Assembly: GCF_016680995.1 (NCBI RefSeq)
Contig: NZ_JAEQMG010000186.1
Span: 1 to 9,934, forward strand
Direction of reading: 5' to 3'
DNA length: 9,934 nt
Source: Ruminococcus difficilis
Lineage (GTDB): Bacteria > Bacillota_A > Clostridia > Oscillospirales > Acutalibacteraceae
In this document: piece by piece, positions 1 to 6,243 of the stretch
Layout of the letters: the number at the start of each line of letters is the position of its first letter
Position numbering within the stretch: position 1 is the stretch's first letter
Position numbers and translations under genes: made by a program
Notes under the pieces: generated by a model
Databases searched by the model: none
The model's input: the letters and a program-made list of their open reading frames with translations, nothing else
What the model was told of the DNA's origin: nothing

Positions 1-735
1 GGTGCCGATTCCTCTCGGACAGTTTGTAAAATCGCAGTTCTCGATGCGGATATTCTTCATCGTCAACGCCTCCGAACGGCACTGTACGATGTGGCCGCTC
101 TTGAGGATATCGAGCTGGATCGCCTCGTAGCCGACCTCGTCCGCGTCCATATACTGGTCGCGGAAGGTGCATTCGAGGACATTGAACCCGTCGACGCCCG
201 CGATTTCCATCATATGGCCGTTATGCTCATTCTGGAAGGTCACGCCCTTCATGGTGAAGTCCTTGGCGTGTGCGACCTTGATCATCGTGTTCGATGTGCC
301 GCCGCCGTCAAAAATACCGCCCTCGATGAGGATATTGGTATGGGCATCGTACCCTGTCGCACCCGAATTCTCGCTATCGTAATCGCCCGTGCGAAGCATA
401 TTTGCAGTCGCCTCGGGGTTGCGGTTAAGGGTTACCCCTCCGAGCGAAAGAATTGTATTGCTGTATATGTGAAGCGCCCTTGTGAGGTCGTAGCTGCCCG
501 GCTCTACCGTGACGCGGTAGATATTGTTCTCGCTTGCGCCGCAGCGCGCGGTATCAAGCGCCGACTGAATGGCGCTGTAGGTGCCGTAGTCGCTGATCTG
601 CGAGGCGCGGACAAAAAGCTCGGTCGTCTCATCTGAATCCGTGCTTGCAGACTGGGCGTTGGCGACGCCGCAGAAGCCGATTGTTACGGCGAGAGAAAGC
701 ATGACAGCTGCGGTTTTTTTGATAAAACCTCTCAA
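1..735 (-). CDS. Secreted right-handed beta-helix (pectate-lyase-like fold) protein, N-terminal part
   Basis: This gene is open at the left edge; 245 codons are visible. It starts with TTG at 735-733, with GGAGG at 747-743 seven bases upstream, and an in-frame TAG at 756-754 rules out a longer start. Residues 1-27 form a signal peptide: Lys-Lys at 6-7, a hydrophobic core at about 9-25, and an Ala-Asn-Ala cleavage site at 25-27. The mature part has the look of a parallel beta-helix. GTYSAIQSALDTAR at 51-64 is the usual lead-in of pectate-lyase-superfamily proteins, and short strand repeats follow (NILIEGGIFDGGG at 134-146, then FTMKGVTFQN, FNVLECTFRD and IRIENCDFTNC). It is probably an extracellular polysaccharide-binding or polysaccharide-degrading protein. 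No catalytic residues can be assigned because the C-terminal half is missing. The fold call is fairly safe; the substrate is unknown. Confidence 0.8.
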   Translation of the reverse strand, partial: MRGFIKKTAAVMLSLAVTIGFCGVANAQSASTDSDETTELFVRASQISDYGTYSAIQSALDTARCGASENNIYRVTVEPGSYDLTRALHIYSNTILSLGGVTLNRNPEATANMLRTGDYDSENSGATGYDAHTNILIEGGIFDGGGTSNTMIKVAHAKDFTMKGVTFQNEHNGHMMEIAGVDGFNVLECTFRDQYMDADEVGYEAIQLDILKSGHIVQCRSEALTMKNIRIENCDFTNCPRGIGT

Positions 736-788
736 AAGCTCACCTCCAAAATTCTAAATTAAAATTCTCCAAAAGAAAGTTCCATTTT

Positions 789-817
789 ATTTTAACCGAT
801 TCGATTACAAAAGTCAA
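789..817 (-). promoter_or_regulatory. Promoter of the beta-helix gene
   Basis: Read on the minus strand, TTGACT (817-812) and TAAAAT (794-789) are separated by 17 bases. Transcription would start near 782, leaving a leader of about 47 nt before the TTG start. The surrounding sequence is very AT-rich. Confidence 0.65.
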
Positions 818-833
818 CCATTTTTGTCATTTT

Positions 834-852
834 TTCACAGAGAATTCACAGA
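834..852. repeat. Two 8-bp direct repeats upstream of the beta-helix promoter
   Basis: TTCACAGA occurs at 834-841 and again at 845-852, 11 bp apart, which is one turn of the helix. On the minus strand the pair lies at about -52 to -70 from the predicted start of the beta-helix transcript. That is where an activator often binds. Its role as a binding site is inferred. Nothing else was recognised in the AT-rich stretch 853-958. Confidence 0.3.
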
Positions 853-958
853 ATTTTTTTGATGATTTTTGTAGTTTCAGTTTGGTTTTCAGAAAAATTT
901 ATGTGTAATTAGTAAATCACACTCCAAATATATTGCAATCCTGTAATAATTAGCGGAT

Positions 959-991
959 AAAAAAGAAAGGCACATAAATGCTGTGCCTTTC
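959..991 (-). terminator. Rho-independent terminator of the murT-gatD-like operon
   Basis: A perfect 10-bp stem (GAAAGGCACA at 965-974 with TGTGCCTTTC at 982-991) has a 7-base loop. On the minus strand it is followed by six T (964-959). It lies about 34 bases after the stop codon of the gatD-like gene, as expected for the end of that operon. Confidence 0.9.
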
Positions 992-1024
992 GTCGCTTTT
1001 CATGATAATGTTAATTATGCTGAT

Positions 1025-1729
1025 TTACTGCTCCATACGCGCCTGCAGTTCCCTGACCGTCACCTCGTAACCCTTGACCGCGAGAGGATTTGGTTCCGCG
1101 TCCTTGCCCGTAATAAGCTTGTTGATATAGGTCAGAAATTCCGGATTCTTCATTAGAACCGGACCTGTGAGGTGGGTACAGAAAAGATTATTCATTCTCA
1201 CGCCCTCGCCTGTGCTGTCGCTGCAGTTGCCCAGACCGAGCTTTACGGTAAACATAGGCTTGTCGATGCCCTTGATCTCGCTGCACTTGTTGATAAAACC
1301 AACAAGAGGTTGGCTGAGAAAGTCAGCTGTGAATACCGCGTCGGCGGTATTGCGGGTCTTGTTCTGCTCTGTTACGGTAAAGTCGAAAAGGCTCAGTCCC
1401 TCAAAAACATTACCGTCGCAGTCGGTTATGGTCTTTCCGAGCATCTCAAAGGCGTTGCCTGTGAGAAGCGCTGCTTTGCCGCTGTCGACATACGCCTTGA
1501 ACGCGTCGCGCTTGGGCAGGAAATCCGCGAGAACAGACTTCTGACCTCGCTCGGTGCCCGAACCGATATACACAAAGTCATATTCATCAAAATTCACGTC
1601 GTCGCCATAGCTCTTTTTCACTACCTCGCAGGACTCGCCGCTCTTGATGATCATGTCGCGAACCGCGAGGACGTTGGCGTACTCGCCATAGAGATTCATG
1701 ACGTCGTGGTACATATGTAAAATTTTCAT
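1025..1729 (-). CDS. GatD-like glutamine amidotransferase subunit lacking the canonical catalytic residues
   Basis: GatD normally releases ammonia from glutamine and passes it to MurT, which amidates the D-glutamate of lipid II. This 234-residue protein has the family's length and layout: LYGEYANVLAVR at 13-24, IGSGTERGQ at 55-63, and a C-terminal GPVLMKNPEF. The nucleophile elbow, usually CGGYQxLG, reads GNAFEMLG at 91-98, so Gly91 stands where Cys94 of Staphylococcus aureus GatD should be. The motif that usually carries the catalytic His (YLHGP) reads HLTGP at 186-190, with Thr at that place and a His two residues earlier. The usual GFENH reads GFINK. I chose ATG 1729 because AAGGGTGA at 1742-1735 is spaced correctly for it and it lies one base after the murT-like stop. 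A GTG start at 1747 would add six residues and overlap that gene. It may be a non-catalytic partner or may use another residue. Confidence 0.8.
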   Translation of the reverse strand: MKILHMYHDVMNLYGEYANVLAVRDMIIKSGESCEVVKKSYGDDVNFDEYDFVYIGSGTERGQKSVLADFLPKRDAFKAYVDSGKAALLTGNAFEMLGKTITDCDGNVFEGLSLFDFTVTEQNKTRNTADAVFTADFLSQPLVGFINKCSEIKGIDKPMFTVKLGLGNCSDSTGEGVRMNNLFCTHLTGPVLMKNPEFLTYINKLITGKDAEPNPLAVKGYEVTVRELQARMEQ

Positions 1730-1730
1730 A

Positions 1731-3056
1731 TCATTCACCCTTAACACGCGCGAGGAACTTGCCCTTGTCAGAGAAGCAGGTAATCGCGTAGATATATTCC
1801 TTCCTGTCGCTGTCGAGGTAGTTCACAGCCTCGTTGATATCCTCAAAGCAGCGGATTTTTTCCGCGGGAATATCCGTGTACTCAAATCTGAGCGCGAGGT
1901 CGTTCACGTACTTGCCCGCAAGGACGATTTCACCGACATTCTCGCTCTTGAGCATATCAAAATCAATATCCCACAGCCACGAAACGTCGCTTGTGAAGTA
2001 CTTTCTGCTGACCGCGTCGACGATAATCATAACGTCGCAGCCCTCCTTGTACGCCGAAGCAACTCTTAGGCTCTGGTCGTAGGAAATGCTGTTCTCGTGC
2101 TTTGAGGTGAGCAGTGTACCGCGGCGGCGGCCGAGCTCAAAGGTGATGACTCTGCCGTTCTTGAGCACATAGTCGTTCATATCCGAGGCAATCTCAGCGC
2201 CGTCAATGCCGACAATCCGCGCGACTGTGTAAGCGGAGAGAATGTTATAGATATTGTACAGGGATTTAAGCGCAAGAGTTATGCGGTACTTGCTGTCAAT
2301 CATCATTTCGCCGCCGTCGAGGTCAACCGAGGTGATGGTATAATCGGTATCGTGGCGCTTATAGCCGCAGGAGGTACAGTTATAGTGACCGATGTGATTG
2401 TAATGATAGGTCGAATATGTCATCGGCTTGCGGCAGGCAGGACAATACGCGCCGTCGTTGTACGCGCTCTCGAGCGTCTCGGTATCAGATGAAAGCTTGT
2501 CCGCGCCGAACCAGATAACGTCCTCTTTGTCCTTTCCAAAAAGCGATACAAGAGGATCGTCGGCGTTGAGGATAAGCTGGGTGCCGTCGCATATACTGTC
2601 CTTGAGCGCGTCGAACACCCACTCAGGGTGGCCGTTTCGGGTCAGCTGGTCGCGGTAGAGATTAGTGATAACATAATGTGTGGGCTTGATGTACTTGAAA
2701 GTGTAGCGCGCAAAACGCTCGTCGCTCTCAATCAAGAGTATATCGCTCTTCACCTTGCCGCCCATGGTCGCGTTGCTGAGCACAAGAGTGGTAACGCCCT
2801 CGATCTGGTTGGAGCCTTCGCGGTTCCACGAGACGGATTTTCCGTTCTTGCTCAGGATATGGGCGATCATCTCAACGGTAGACGTCTTGCCGTTTGAACC
2901 CGTTACTGCGATGATGTACTCGGGAAGTGTGACCCTGCTGAGAATATCGGGACACAGCTTGAGCGCAATCTGTCCCGGGAAGCTGCTGCCCTTGCCGATG
3001 AGCTTGCCGACAAAACGAAGCAGCTTACAAACCAAAATCGTAATAAAAACCTTCAT
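1731..3056 (-). CDS. MurT-like Mur ligase family protein (lipid II isoglutaminyl synthase-type ligase)
   Basis: MurT is a cytoplasmic Mur-type ATP-dependent ligase that, with GatD, turns D-glutamate of lipid II into D-isoglutamine. This protein has 441 residues, close to the ~440 usual for the family. An N-terminal amphipathic/hydrophobic stretch is followed by the ATP loop GSNGKTS at 53-59, ESDE at 110-113 and TNLYRDQL at 131-138. A four-cysteine zinc site (CPAC at 205-208, CTSC at 227-230) sits inside the Mur ligase middle domain, as in known MurT. The C-terminal DUF1727-type domain contains DVSWLWD at 357-363, the region holding the Asp that completes the GatD triad. The KNPAG-type motif is not recognisable: SKHENS is found near 318-323. 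The ATG at 3056 is preceded by GGAGG (3066-3062) at five bases; a TTG at 3068 overlaps that site and is rejected. The gatD-like gene follows after one base. Confidence 0.85.
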   Translation of the reverse strand: MKVFITILVCKLLRFVGKLIGKGSSFPGQIALKLCPDILSRVTLPEYIIAVTGSNGKTSTVEMIAHILSKNGKSVSWNREGSNQIEGVTTLVLSNATMGGKVKSDILLIESDERFARYTFKYIKPTHYVITNLYRDQLTRNGHPEWVFDALKDSICDGTQLILNADDPLVSLFGKDKEDVIWFGADKLSSDTETLESAYNDGAYCPACRKPMTYSTYHYNHIGHYNCTSCGYKRHDTDYTITSVDLDGGEMMIDSKYRITLALKSLYNIYNILSAYTVARIVGIDGAEIASDMNDYVLKNGRVITFELGRRRGTLLTSKHENSISYDQSLRVASAYKEGCDVMIIVDAVSRKYFTSDVSWLWDIDFDMLKSENVGEIVLAGKYVNDLALRFEYTDIPAEKIRCFEDINEAVNYLDSDRKEYIYAITCFSDKGKFLARVKGE

Positions 3057-3085
3057 ACGCGCCTCCAAATCAAAAACTAATACTT

Positions 3086-3114
3086 ATTATAAGCCATTCA
3101 CCTTGTTTTTTCAA
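3086..3114 (-). promoter_or_regulatory. Promoter of the murT-gatD-like operon
   Basis: On the minus strand, TTGAAA (3114-3109) and TATAAT (3091-3086) are 17 bases apart. The expected start is near 3079, giving a leader of only about 23 nt. The -35 box lies in a small inverted repeat, CCTTG-N6-CAAGG at 3101-3116, which might be an operator. It diverges from the promoter at 3191-3219. Confidence 0.8.
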
Positions 3115-3190
3115 GGGTTTTTGCGACACCTTTCATTTATTGGCGCAAATCGCCCTGACAATGACAATTCGGACAATGGCGAAATAATCA

Positions 3191-3219
3191 TTGACAAAAA
3201 CAATCAAGATTTCTATAAT
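3191..3219 (+). promoter_or_regulatory. Near-consensus promoter of the zinc-ribbon membrane protein operon
   Basis: TTGACA at 3191-3196 and TATAAT at 3214-3219 are separated by 17 bases, a full sigma-A consensus. The start is expected near 3226, about 31 nt before the ATG at 3257. GACAAT occurs three times just upstream (3157-3162, 3163-3168, 3172-3177), and a small hairpin GGCG-N5-CGCC lies at 3142-3154. Their role is unknown. Confidence 0.85.
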
Positions 3220-3256
3220 AAATATATATATTTTAACAACAAGGGAGATGGAGCAA

Positions 3257-4246
3257 ATGGCGAAAAACTGCAAATTCTGCGGAACGCCTCTTGAGGACTG
3301 GATGGTATTCTGCGACAACTGCGGAAAAAGACAGGACGGTGCTTTTTCAAACGCTCAGCCGCCCGTTCAACAACAACCGCAAAGACCGCAACAGCCATAT
3401 CAACCCGCACAGCGGCCGCCTCAGCCTTACCGTAAGCAATACCAACAGCAGCCCTATCAGCAGAGCATAACTCCGCGTCAGCCGGCACCGCAGGGATATC
3501 AGGCTCCGCAGCCCAAAAAGACAAACGTCGGATTGATTATCGGCATTGTCGCGGGTTCCGTTACGCTGCTTATCGTCCTTATTGTAATAGCCGTGATATT
3601 TTTCTTTTCGGGAATATTAACTCCCAATACGCCGCCGCTTCCCGTGCCGACACAGTTGTACACTGTGCCCGCTGCTACAAAGGCTACGGATAAACCTACC
3701 GAGGCTGAAACCGAGCAGCCCACCGAAAAGGCTACAGAAAAGCCCACCGAAAAGCAGACGGAAAAACCGACCGAGAAGCCTGAACCCGCTACCGAAAAGC
3801 CGAAGATCGACACCGATAATGTCGGCGACCCGTCTGTCAATGATTTTTCACAGTGGTTTTTAAAGGCGACCGACAGTGGTATGCCATACGACGCCGACAC
3901 GATTTTCAGCAACAGCAAAATCAACGGCGAATGGAAGGCAATCTTCATGTACAGCGAAACAGGCGTCAATGAGCTCAGCAAGGTCAATATCGAAGCAGGC
4001 GACCACGCGGTGACCGTCACAGTCAAGCACAAATACGTCAGCGTTAACGGCGGCGACTATATGAACGACTCAACGCCGGATACATCGTTTGACGGAGCTG
4101 CCGACAACGGCTCACTGACCGCCTACAGCAACTCGGGCAAGCTCGAAATCTGGTTCTTCTGGGAATACGAGGGCAAGCAGTACGGTCTCGGCACATTCAC
4201 AAATCCCAGCGGTGAGAAGGCGAGCGTCGGTCTTATGCGCCCGTAA
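3257..4246 (+). CDS. Zinc-ribbon membrane protein with Pro/Gln-rich linker, TEKP-repeat stalk and outside domain
   Basis: The protein has 329 residues in five parts. Residues 5-22 are a zinc ribbon (C5-x2-C8-x10-C19-x2-C22). Residues 34-87 are a Pro/Gln/Tyr-rich linker. Residues 91-120 form one membrane helix after Lys-Lys. Residues 140-182 are a Thr/Glu/Lys/Pro stalk. Residues 190-329 are a soluble domain of unknown kind, with alternating hydrophobic residues suggesting beta strands and few cysteines. The zinc ribbon most likely stays inside and the stalk and last domain are outside. The start is ATG 3257, with GGGAG at 3243-3247. The ATG at 3248 is too close to that site, and any start at or before 3219 would lie inside the promoter. 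The next gene follows after 11 bases and shares the layout zinc ribbon plus membrane segment. The architecture is well supported. The function is not known; an envelope sensor or surface adaptor is a guess. Confidence 0.85.
   Translation: MAKNCKFCGTPLEDWMVFCDNCGKRQDGAFSNAQPPVQQQPQRPQQPYQPAQRPPQPYRKQYQQQPYQQSITPRQPAPQGYQAPQPKKTNVGLIIGIVAGSVTLLIVLIVIAVIFFFSGILTPNTPPLPVPTQLYTVPAATKATDKPTEAETEQPTEKATEKPTEKQTEKPTEKPEPATEKPKIDTDNVGDPSVNDFSQWFLKATDSGMPYDADTIFSNSKINGEWKAIFMYSETGVNELSKVNIEAGDHAVTVTVKHKYVSVNGGDYMNDSTPDTSFDGAADNGSLTAYSNSGKLEIWFFWEYEGKQYGLGTFTNPSGEKASVGLMRP
3722..3781 (+). repeat. Five tandem 12-bp units encoding TEK(A/P/Q)
   Basis: Five in-frame units encode TEKA, TEKP, TEKQ, TEKP and TEKP (residues 156-175), with a further TEKP at 179-182 after a short break. 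Synonymous codons differ between units (GAA/GAG, ACC/ACA/ACG, AAG/AAA). The array is therefore not a very recent expansion and appears kept at the protein level, as a charged extended stalk. Confidence 0.85.
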
Positions 4247-4257
4247 GGAGTGAGTAA

Positions 4258-4941
4258 ATGAACTGTCCGAAATGCGGATGCGCACTCAGACAAAACGCTG
4301 GCTTCTGCCCCGGGTGCGGCAATGCTGTGATTCAGCCGCCGTCCCGTAATATAGTCTTTTGTCCCGACGGAAAGTACCGCTGGGTATATGAAATGAGTCT
4401 GCTGAAAAACCCTACGGTATTCTTCCTCGTCTGGAAAATCTTCTTTTTCGTCTTTCTCGGAATTTTCACCTTTATCATAATCCTTGACGCGGTAAACTCA
4501 TACGACTTCTTTCCCGACCGTTTGCTTGGAGATTTGAAATTCTTCGGCATATTTGTGGTTGGTATGACCGTGATCGTTGCCGTCAGCGTGCTGATTTACG
4601 CAGCGATCATGGGAGGAAAATACTGCGTTCTGTTCGAGATGGACGAACAGGGTGTGCGGCACATTCAGCACCCTAAGCAAATCAAGAAGGCTCAGGCTCT
4701 CGCAGACCTCGCGGTTCTCGCGGGCTTTGCGACAGGCAATCTTTCCGTAATGGGAATGGGTATGAACGGCGCGCGAACAGAAATGTACTCGGAATTTGGC
4801 AAAGTGAGAAGCGTTAAAGCCTATCGACGCCGAAATCTCATCAAAGTCAACGAGGTGCTAAACCACAACCAGGTCTACGCGGAAAAAGAGGATTTTGACT
4901 TTGTTCTGAATTACATCAGCAGCCGCGTTCCAAAAAAATAA
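4258..4941 (+). CDS. Zinc-ribbon membrane protein with two membrane helices and a C-terminal PH-like region
   Basis: This 227-residue protein begins with a zinc ribbon (C3-x2-C6-x10-C17-x2-C20), with the same cysteine spacing as its upstream neighbour. Two membrane helices follow at about 54-78 and 94-118, joined by a short loop rich in Asp and Phe. The C-terminal part (about 120-225) is soluble with a hydrophobic Ala/Gly/Met-rich stretch at 146-170. Its pattern, ending in DFDFVLNYISSRV at 212-224, resembles bacterial PH-like (YcxB-type) domains, though this is a weak match by eye. The ATG at 4258 is preceded by AAGGAG at 4245-4250, which overlaps the stop codon of the previous gene, so the two are surely co-translated from one message. 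Both ends of the protein are probably inside the cell. I do not recognise a specific function. Confidence 0.85.
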   Translation: MNCPKCGCALRQNAGFCPGCGNAVIQPPSRNIVFCPDGKYRWVYEMSLLKNPTVFFLVWKIFFFVFLGIFTFIIILDAVNSYDFFPDRLLGDLKFFGIFVVGMTVIVAVSVLIYAAIMGGKYCVLFEMDEQGVRHIQHPKQIKKAQALADLAVLAGFATGNLSVMGMGMNGARTEMYSEFGKVRSVKAYRRRNLIKVNEVLNHNQVYAEKEDFDFVLNYISSRVPKK

Positions 4942-4980
4942 AAGCAAAGGCTATGGCGTAAACCATAGCCTTGATTTTTT
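4942..4980. terminator. Bidirectional terminator between convergent genes
   Basis: A perfect 10-bp stem (AAGGCTATGG at 4947-4956 with CCATAGCCTT at 4963-4972) encloses a 6-base loop. On the plus strand it is followed by GA and six T (4975-4980), ending the zinc-ribbon operon. On the minus strand it is followed by a T-rich run complementary to 4931-4946, ending the pyridine nucleotide operon. The stop codon of the minus-strand gene lies at 4981-4979, inside the T tract. Confidence 0.9.
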
Positions 4981-5533
4981 ATATACTGTCGGTAAAGAGA
5001 TTGTCCTTTGCCGCGAGCACGGCGGACTTCATCTCTTCGTAATCGTTCCACAGCGTCTCTGGAGTGTATTTTTTCCACTCGTCATAACTGTCCGCAATGA
5101 AAAACTCACGCATACGCGAGGCTGACATATCAATTATCTTTGGGACATACAGCTCGGCGACCGATACGCCCTCTACGCTGTCGAACCAGTTCACGCGGCG
5201 TTCCTCCTTGCCCGAAACGAGCAAATCCGGAGACTTTCCGAAGCGCTCTCTTACGTTTTTGAGAACGTAGTCGCCCCATGTGGAGTTATTGCCGACGCCG
5301 ATATCCGGCAGCGGATAAATTTCCACCTTATCGCCGAACACCTCGCGGAGAAAGTGTTCCCTCTGTTCGTAGGTATATGGATTCTTTGAGGTGCCGCTCT
5401 CCTGAGATGAACCGACGAAGATACCTACTCTCTCGCAGACGGCAACAGCCTTTTCTATCATGTATACATGACCCGTGTGAAGAGTCTGGAAACGGCCGAC
5501 CATCACTCCAAGGTCAAACGGCTTATTATTCAT
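4979..5533 (-). CDS. NadM-like nicotinamide-nucleotide adenylyltransferase (nucleotidyltransferase superfamily)
   Basis: The 184-residue protein belongs to the cytidylyltransferase-like superfamily, which joins a nucleotide phosphate to AMP with release of pyrophosphate. GRFQTLHTGH at 13-22 is the phosphate-binding motif, usually GRFQPxHxGH in NadM, with Thr17 replacing the usual Pro. SSQESGTSKNPYTYEQR at 42-58 is typical of NadM-type enzymes. DMSASRMRE at 135-143 takes the place of the usual ISxTxxR. With the nicotinamidase directly upstream, the likely substrate is nicotinamide or nicotinate mononucleotide, yielding NAD or its acid form. The start is ATG 5533, seven bases after GAGGAGG (5547-5541), which overlaps the stop of the upstream gene. 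The ATG at 5539 is only one base from that site and is rejected. Another nucleotidyl acceptor cannot be ruled out. Confidence 0.8.
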   Translation of the reverse strand: MNNKPFDLGVMVGRFQTLHTGHVYMIEKAVAVCERVGIFVGSSQESGTSKNPYTYEQREHFLREVFGDKVEIYPLPDIGVGNNSTWGDYVLKNVRERFGKSPDLLVSGKEERRVNWFDSVEGVSVAELYVPKIIDMSASRMREFFIADSYDEWKKYTPETLWNDYEEMKSAVLAAKDNLFTDSI

Positions 5534-5545
5534 ACCCATTCCTCC

Positions 5546-6070
5546 TCAGATAACGTCAATCTGACAGCTTCTCATTGTTGCCAGAGCCGCCTCGTGAGCC
5601 TGAGGCGTAACGCCCGCGCAACACGCGGAGTCAACGGATATCGGTATTTCGGGGAAATTCGCCTTGAGCACAAGCGCGTTGCTGACGACGCAGATATCGG
5701 TGCACAAACCGATTATTTCAATCGAAAAATCATCGCCATCGGCAGAGGCTTCGATCAGGCGCGGAAGCTCAAGCGAGCCGAAGGTAGGCTTCTCAACGGC
5801 GGTATATTCTCTGTCAGAAAGCGCACAGGTGACGTTTTTGTCGAGCTGCCAGCCCTCTGTGCCCTTAATGCAGTGCGGCACAGGAAGCTTTCTGCCCTCA
5901 GCGGTTTCGGGATAATTATCAAAGTGGGTATCGAGTGTAATAAAGATTTCTCCGTCAAAGCTCTTTATCTTCTCAACGACCCCCGGCACGATTGCAACAG
6001 CGTCAACACTTCCGAGCGCGCCGTCAACAAAGTCCTTCTGCATGTCTACAACAACCAAAAAACGCTTCAT
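5546..6070 (-). CDS. pncA: Nicotinamidase-like cysteine hydrolase (isochorismatase family)
   Basis: Nicotinamidase hydrolyses nicotinamide to nicotinate and ammonia, the first step of NAD salvage. The 174-residue protein has the complete catalytic set of the family: Asp9 in DMQKDF, Lys94 in EKPTFGS, and Cys127 in GLCTDICVVSNA. Metal-binding candidates are Asp47 and His49 in LDTHFDNY and His66 in VPHCIKGT. The length is normal for the short clostridial form. The ATG at 6070 has GAGGAG close by (6079-6074) and a second AGGAGG-like site further up. It is the first gene of a two-gene operon with the NadM-like gene (12 bases between stop and next ATG), which supports a role in pyridine nucleotides. 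The promoter carries palindromes that suggest repression. A related amidase activity is possible, but the neighbour makes nicotinamidase the best call. Confidence 0.85.
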   Translation of the reverse strand: MKRFLVVVDMQKDFVDGALGSVDAVAIVPGVVEKIKSFDGEIFITLDTHFDNYPETAEGRKLPVPHCIKGTEGWQLDKNVTCALSDREYTAVEKPTFGSLELPRLIEASADGDDFSIEIIGLCTDICVVSNALVLKANFPEIPISVDSACCAGVTPQAHEAALATMRSCQIDVI

Positions 6071-6118
6071 AAGCTCCTCGCTTCCTCCTGAATTGTTATC
6101 TTTTTTGTATTCTCAGCA

Positions 6119-6149
6119 TGATAATATCACATTGTGATTATCACGTCAA
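6119..6149 (-). promoter_or_regulatory. Promoter of the nicotinamidase operon with overlapping palindromic operator
   Basis: On the minus strand, TTGACG (6149-6144) and TATTAT (6126-6121) are 17 bases apart. Transcription would start near 6114, about 43 nt before the ATG. Between and over the boxes lie three overlapping palindromes: GATAATATC (6120-6128), ATCACATTGTGAT (6126-6138) and GTGATTATCAC (6134-6144). A regulator bound here would block RNA polymerase. The regulator is not known; a NAD-metabolism repressor is an inference from the genes controlled. Confidence 0.7.
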
Positions 6150-6180
6150 CACAAATTTGAGCAATTTGCAGAACTGCCGT

Positions 6181-6206
6181 TTTCCGCGGTAAAAATAAGG
6201 CGGAAA
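6181..6206. promoter_or_regulatory. Inverted repeat next to the export operon promoter
   Basis: TTTCCGC at 6181-6187 and GCGGAAA at 6200-6206 form perfect 7-bp arms 12 bases apart (19 bp centre to centre). The right arm ends four bases before the -35 box at 6210. The position suits a dimeric regulator. No T run follows on either strand, so it is not a terminator. Confidence 0.4.
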
Positions 6207-6209
6207 TGA

Positions 6210-6237
6210 TTGACAAATCGGGGAAAAGTACTATAAT
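6210..6237 (+). promoter_or_regulatory. Promoter of the ABC export/LicD operon
   Basis: TTGACA at 6210-6215 and TATAAT at 6232-6237 are separated by 16 bases. Transcription should start near 6244, leaving about 125 nt of leader before the TTG start of the permease gene. Confidence 0.8.
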
Positions 6238-6243
6238 GGTATT

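Noticed and set aside
91..636. A 181-codon open frame on the plus strand
   Set aside because: It lies antisense to the beta-helix gene, has no ribosome site and has no recognisable domain, whereas the minus strand shows a signal peptide and beta-helix repeats.
1172..1720. A 182-codon plus-strand open frame opposite the gatD-like gene
   Set aside because: The minus-strand product aligns along its whole length with GatD. The plus frame has no ribosome site or known motif.
3191..3256. An N-terminal extension of the first zinc-ribbon protein from a TTG at 3191
   Set aside because: It would start inside the -35 box of a full-consensus promoter and before the transcript begins. The ATG at 3257 has a ribosome site.
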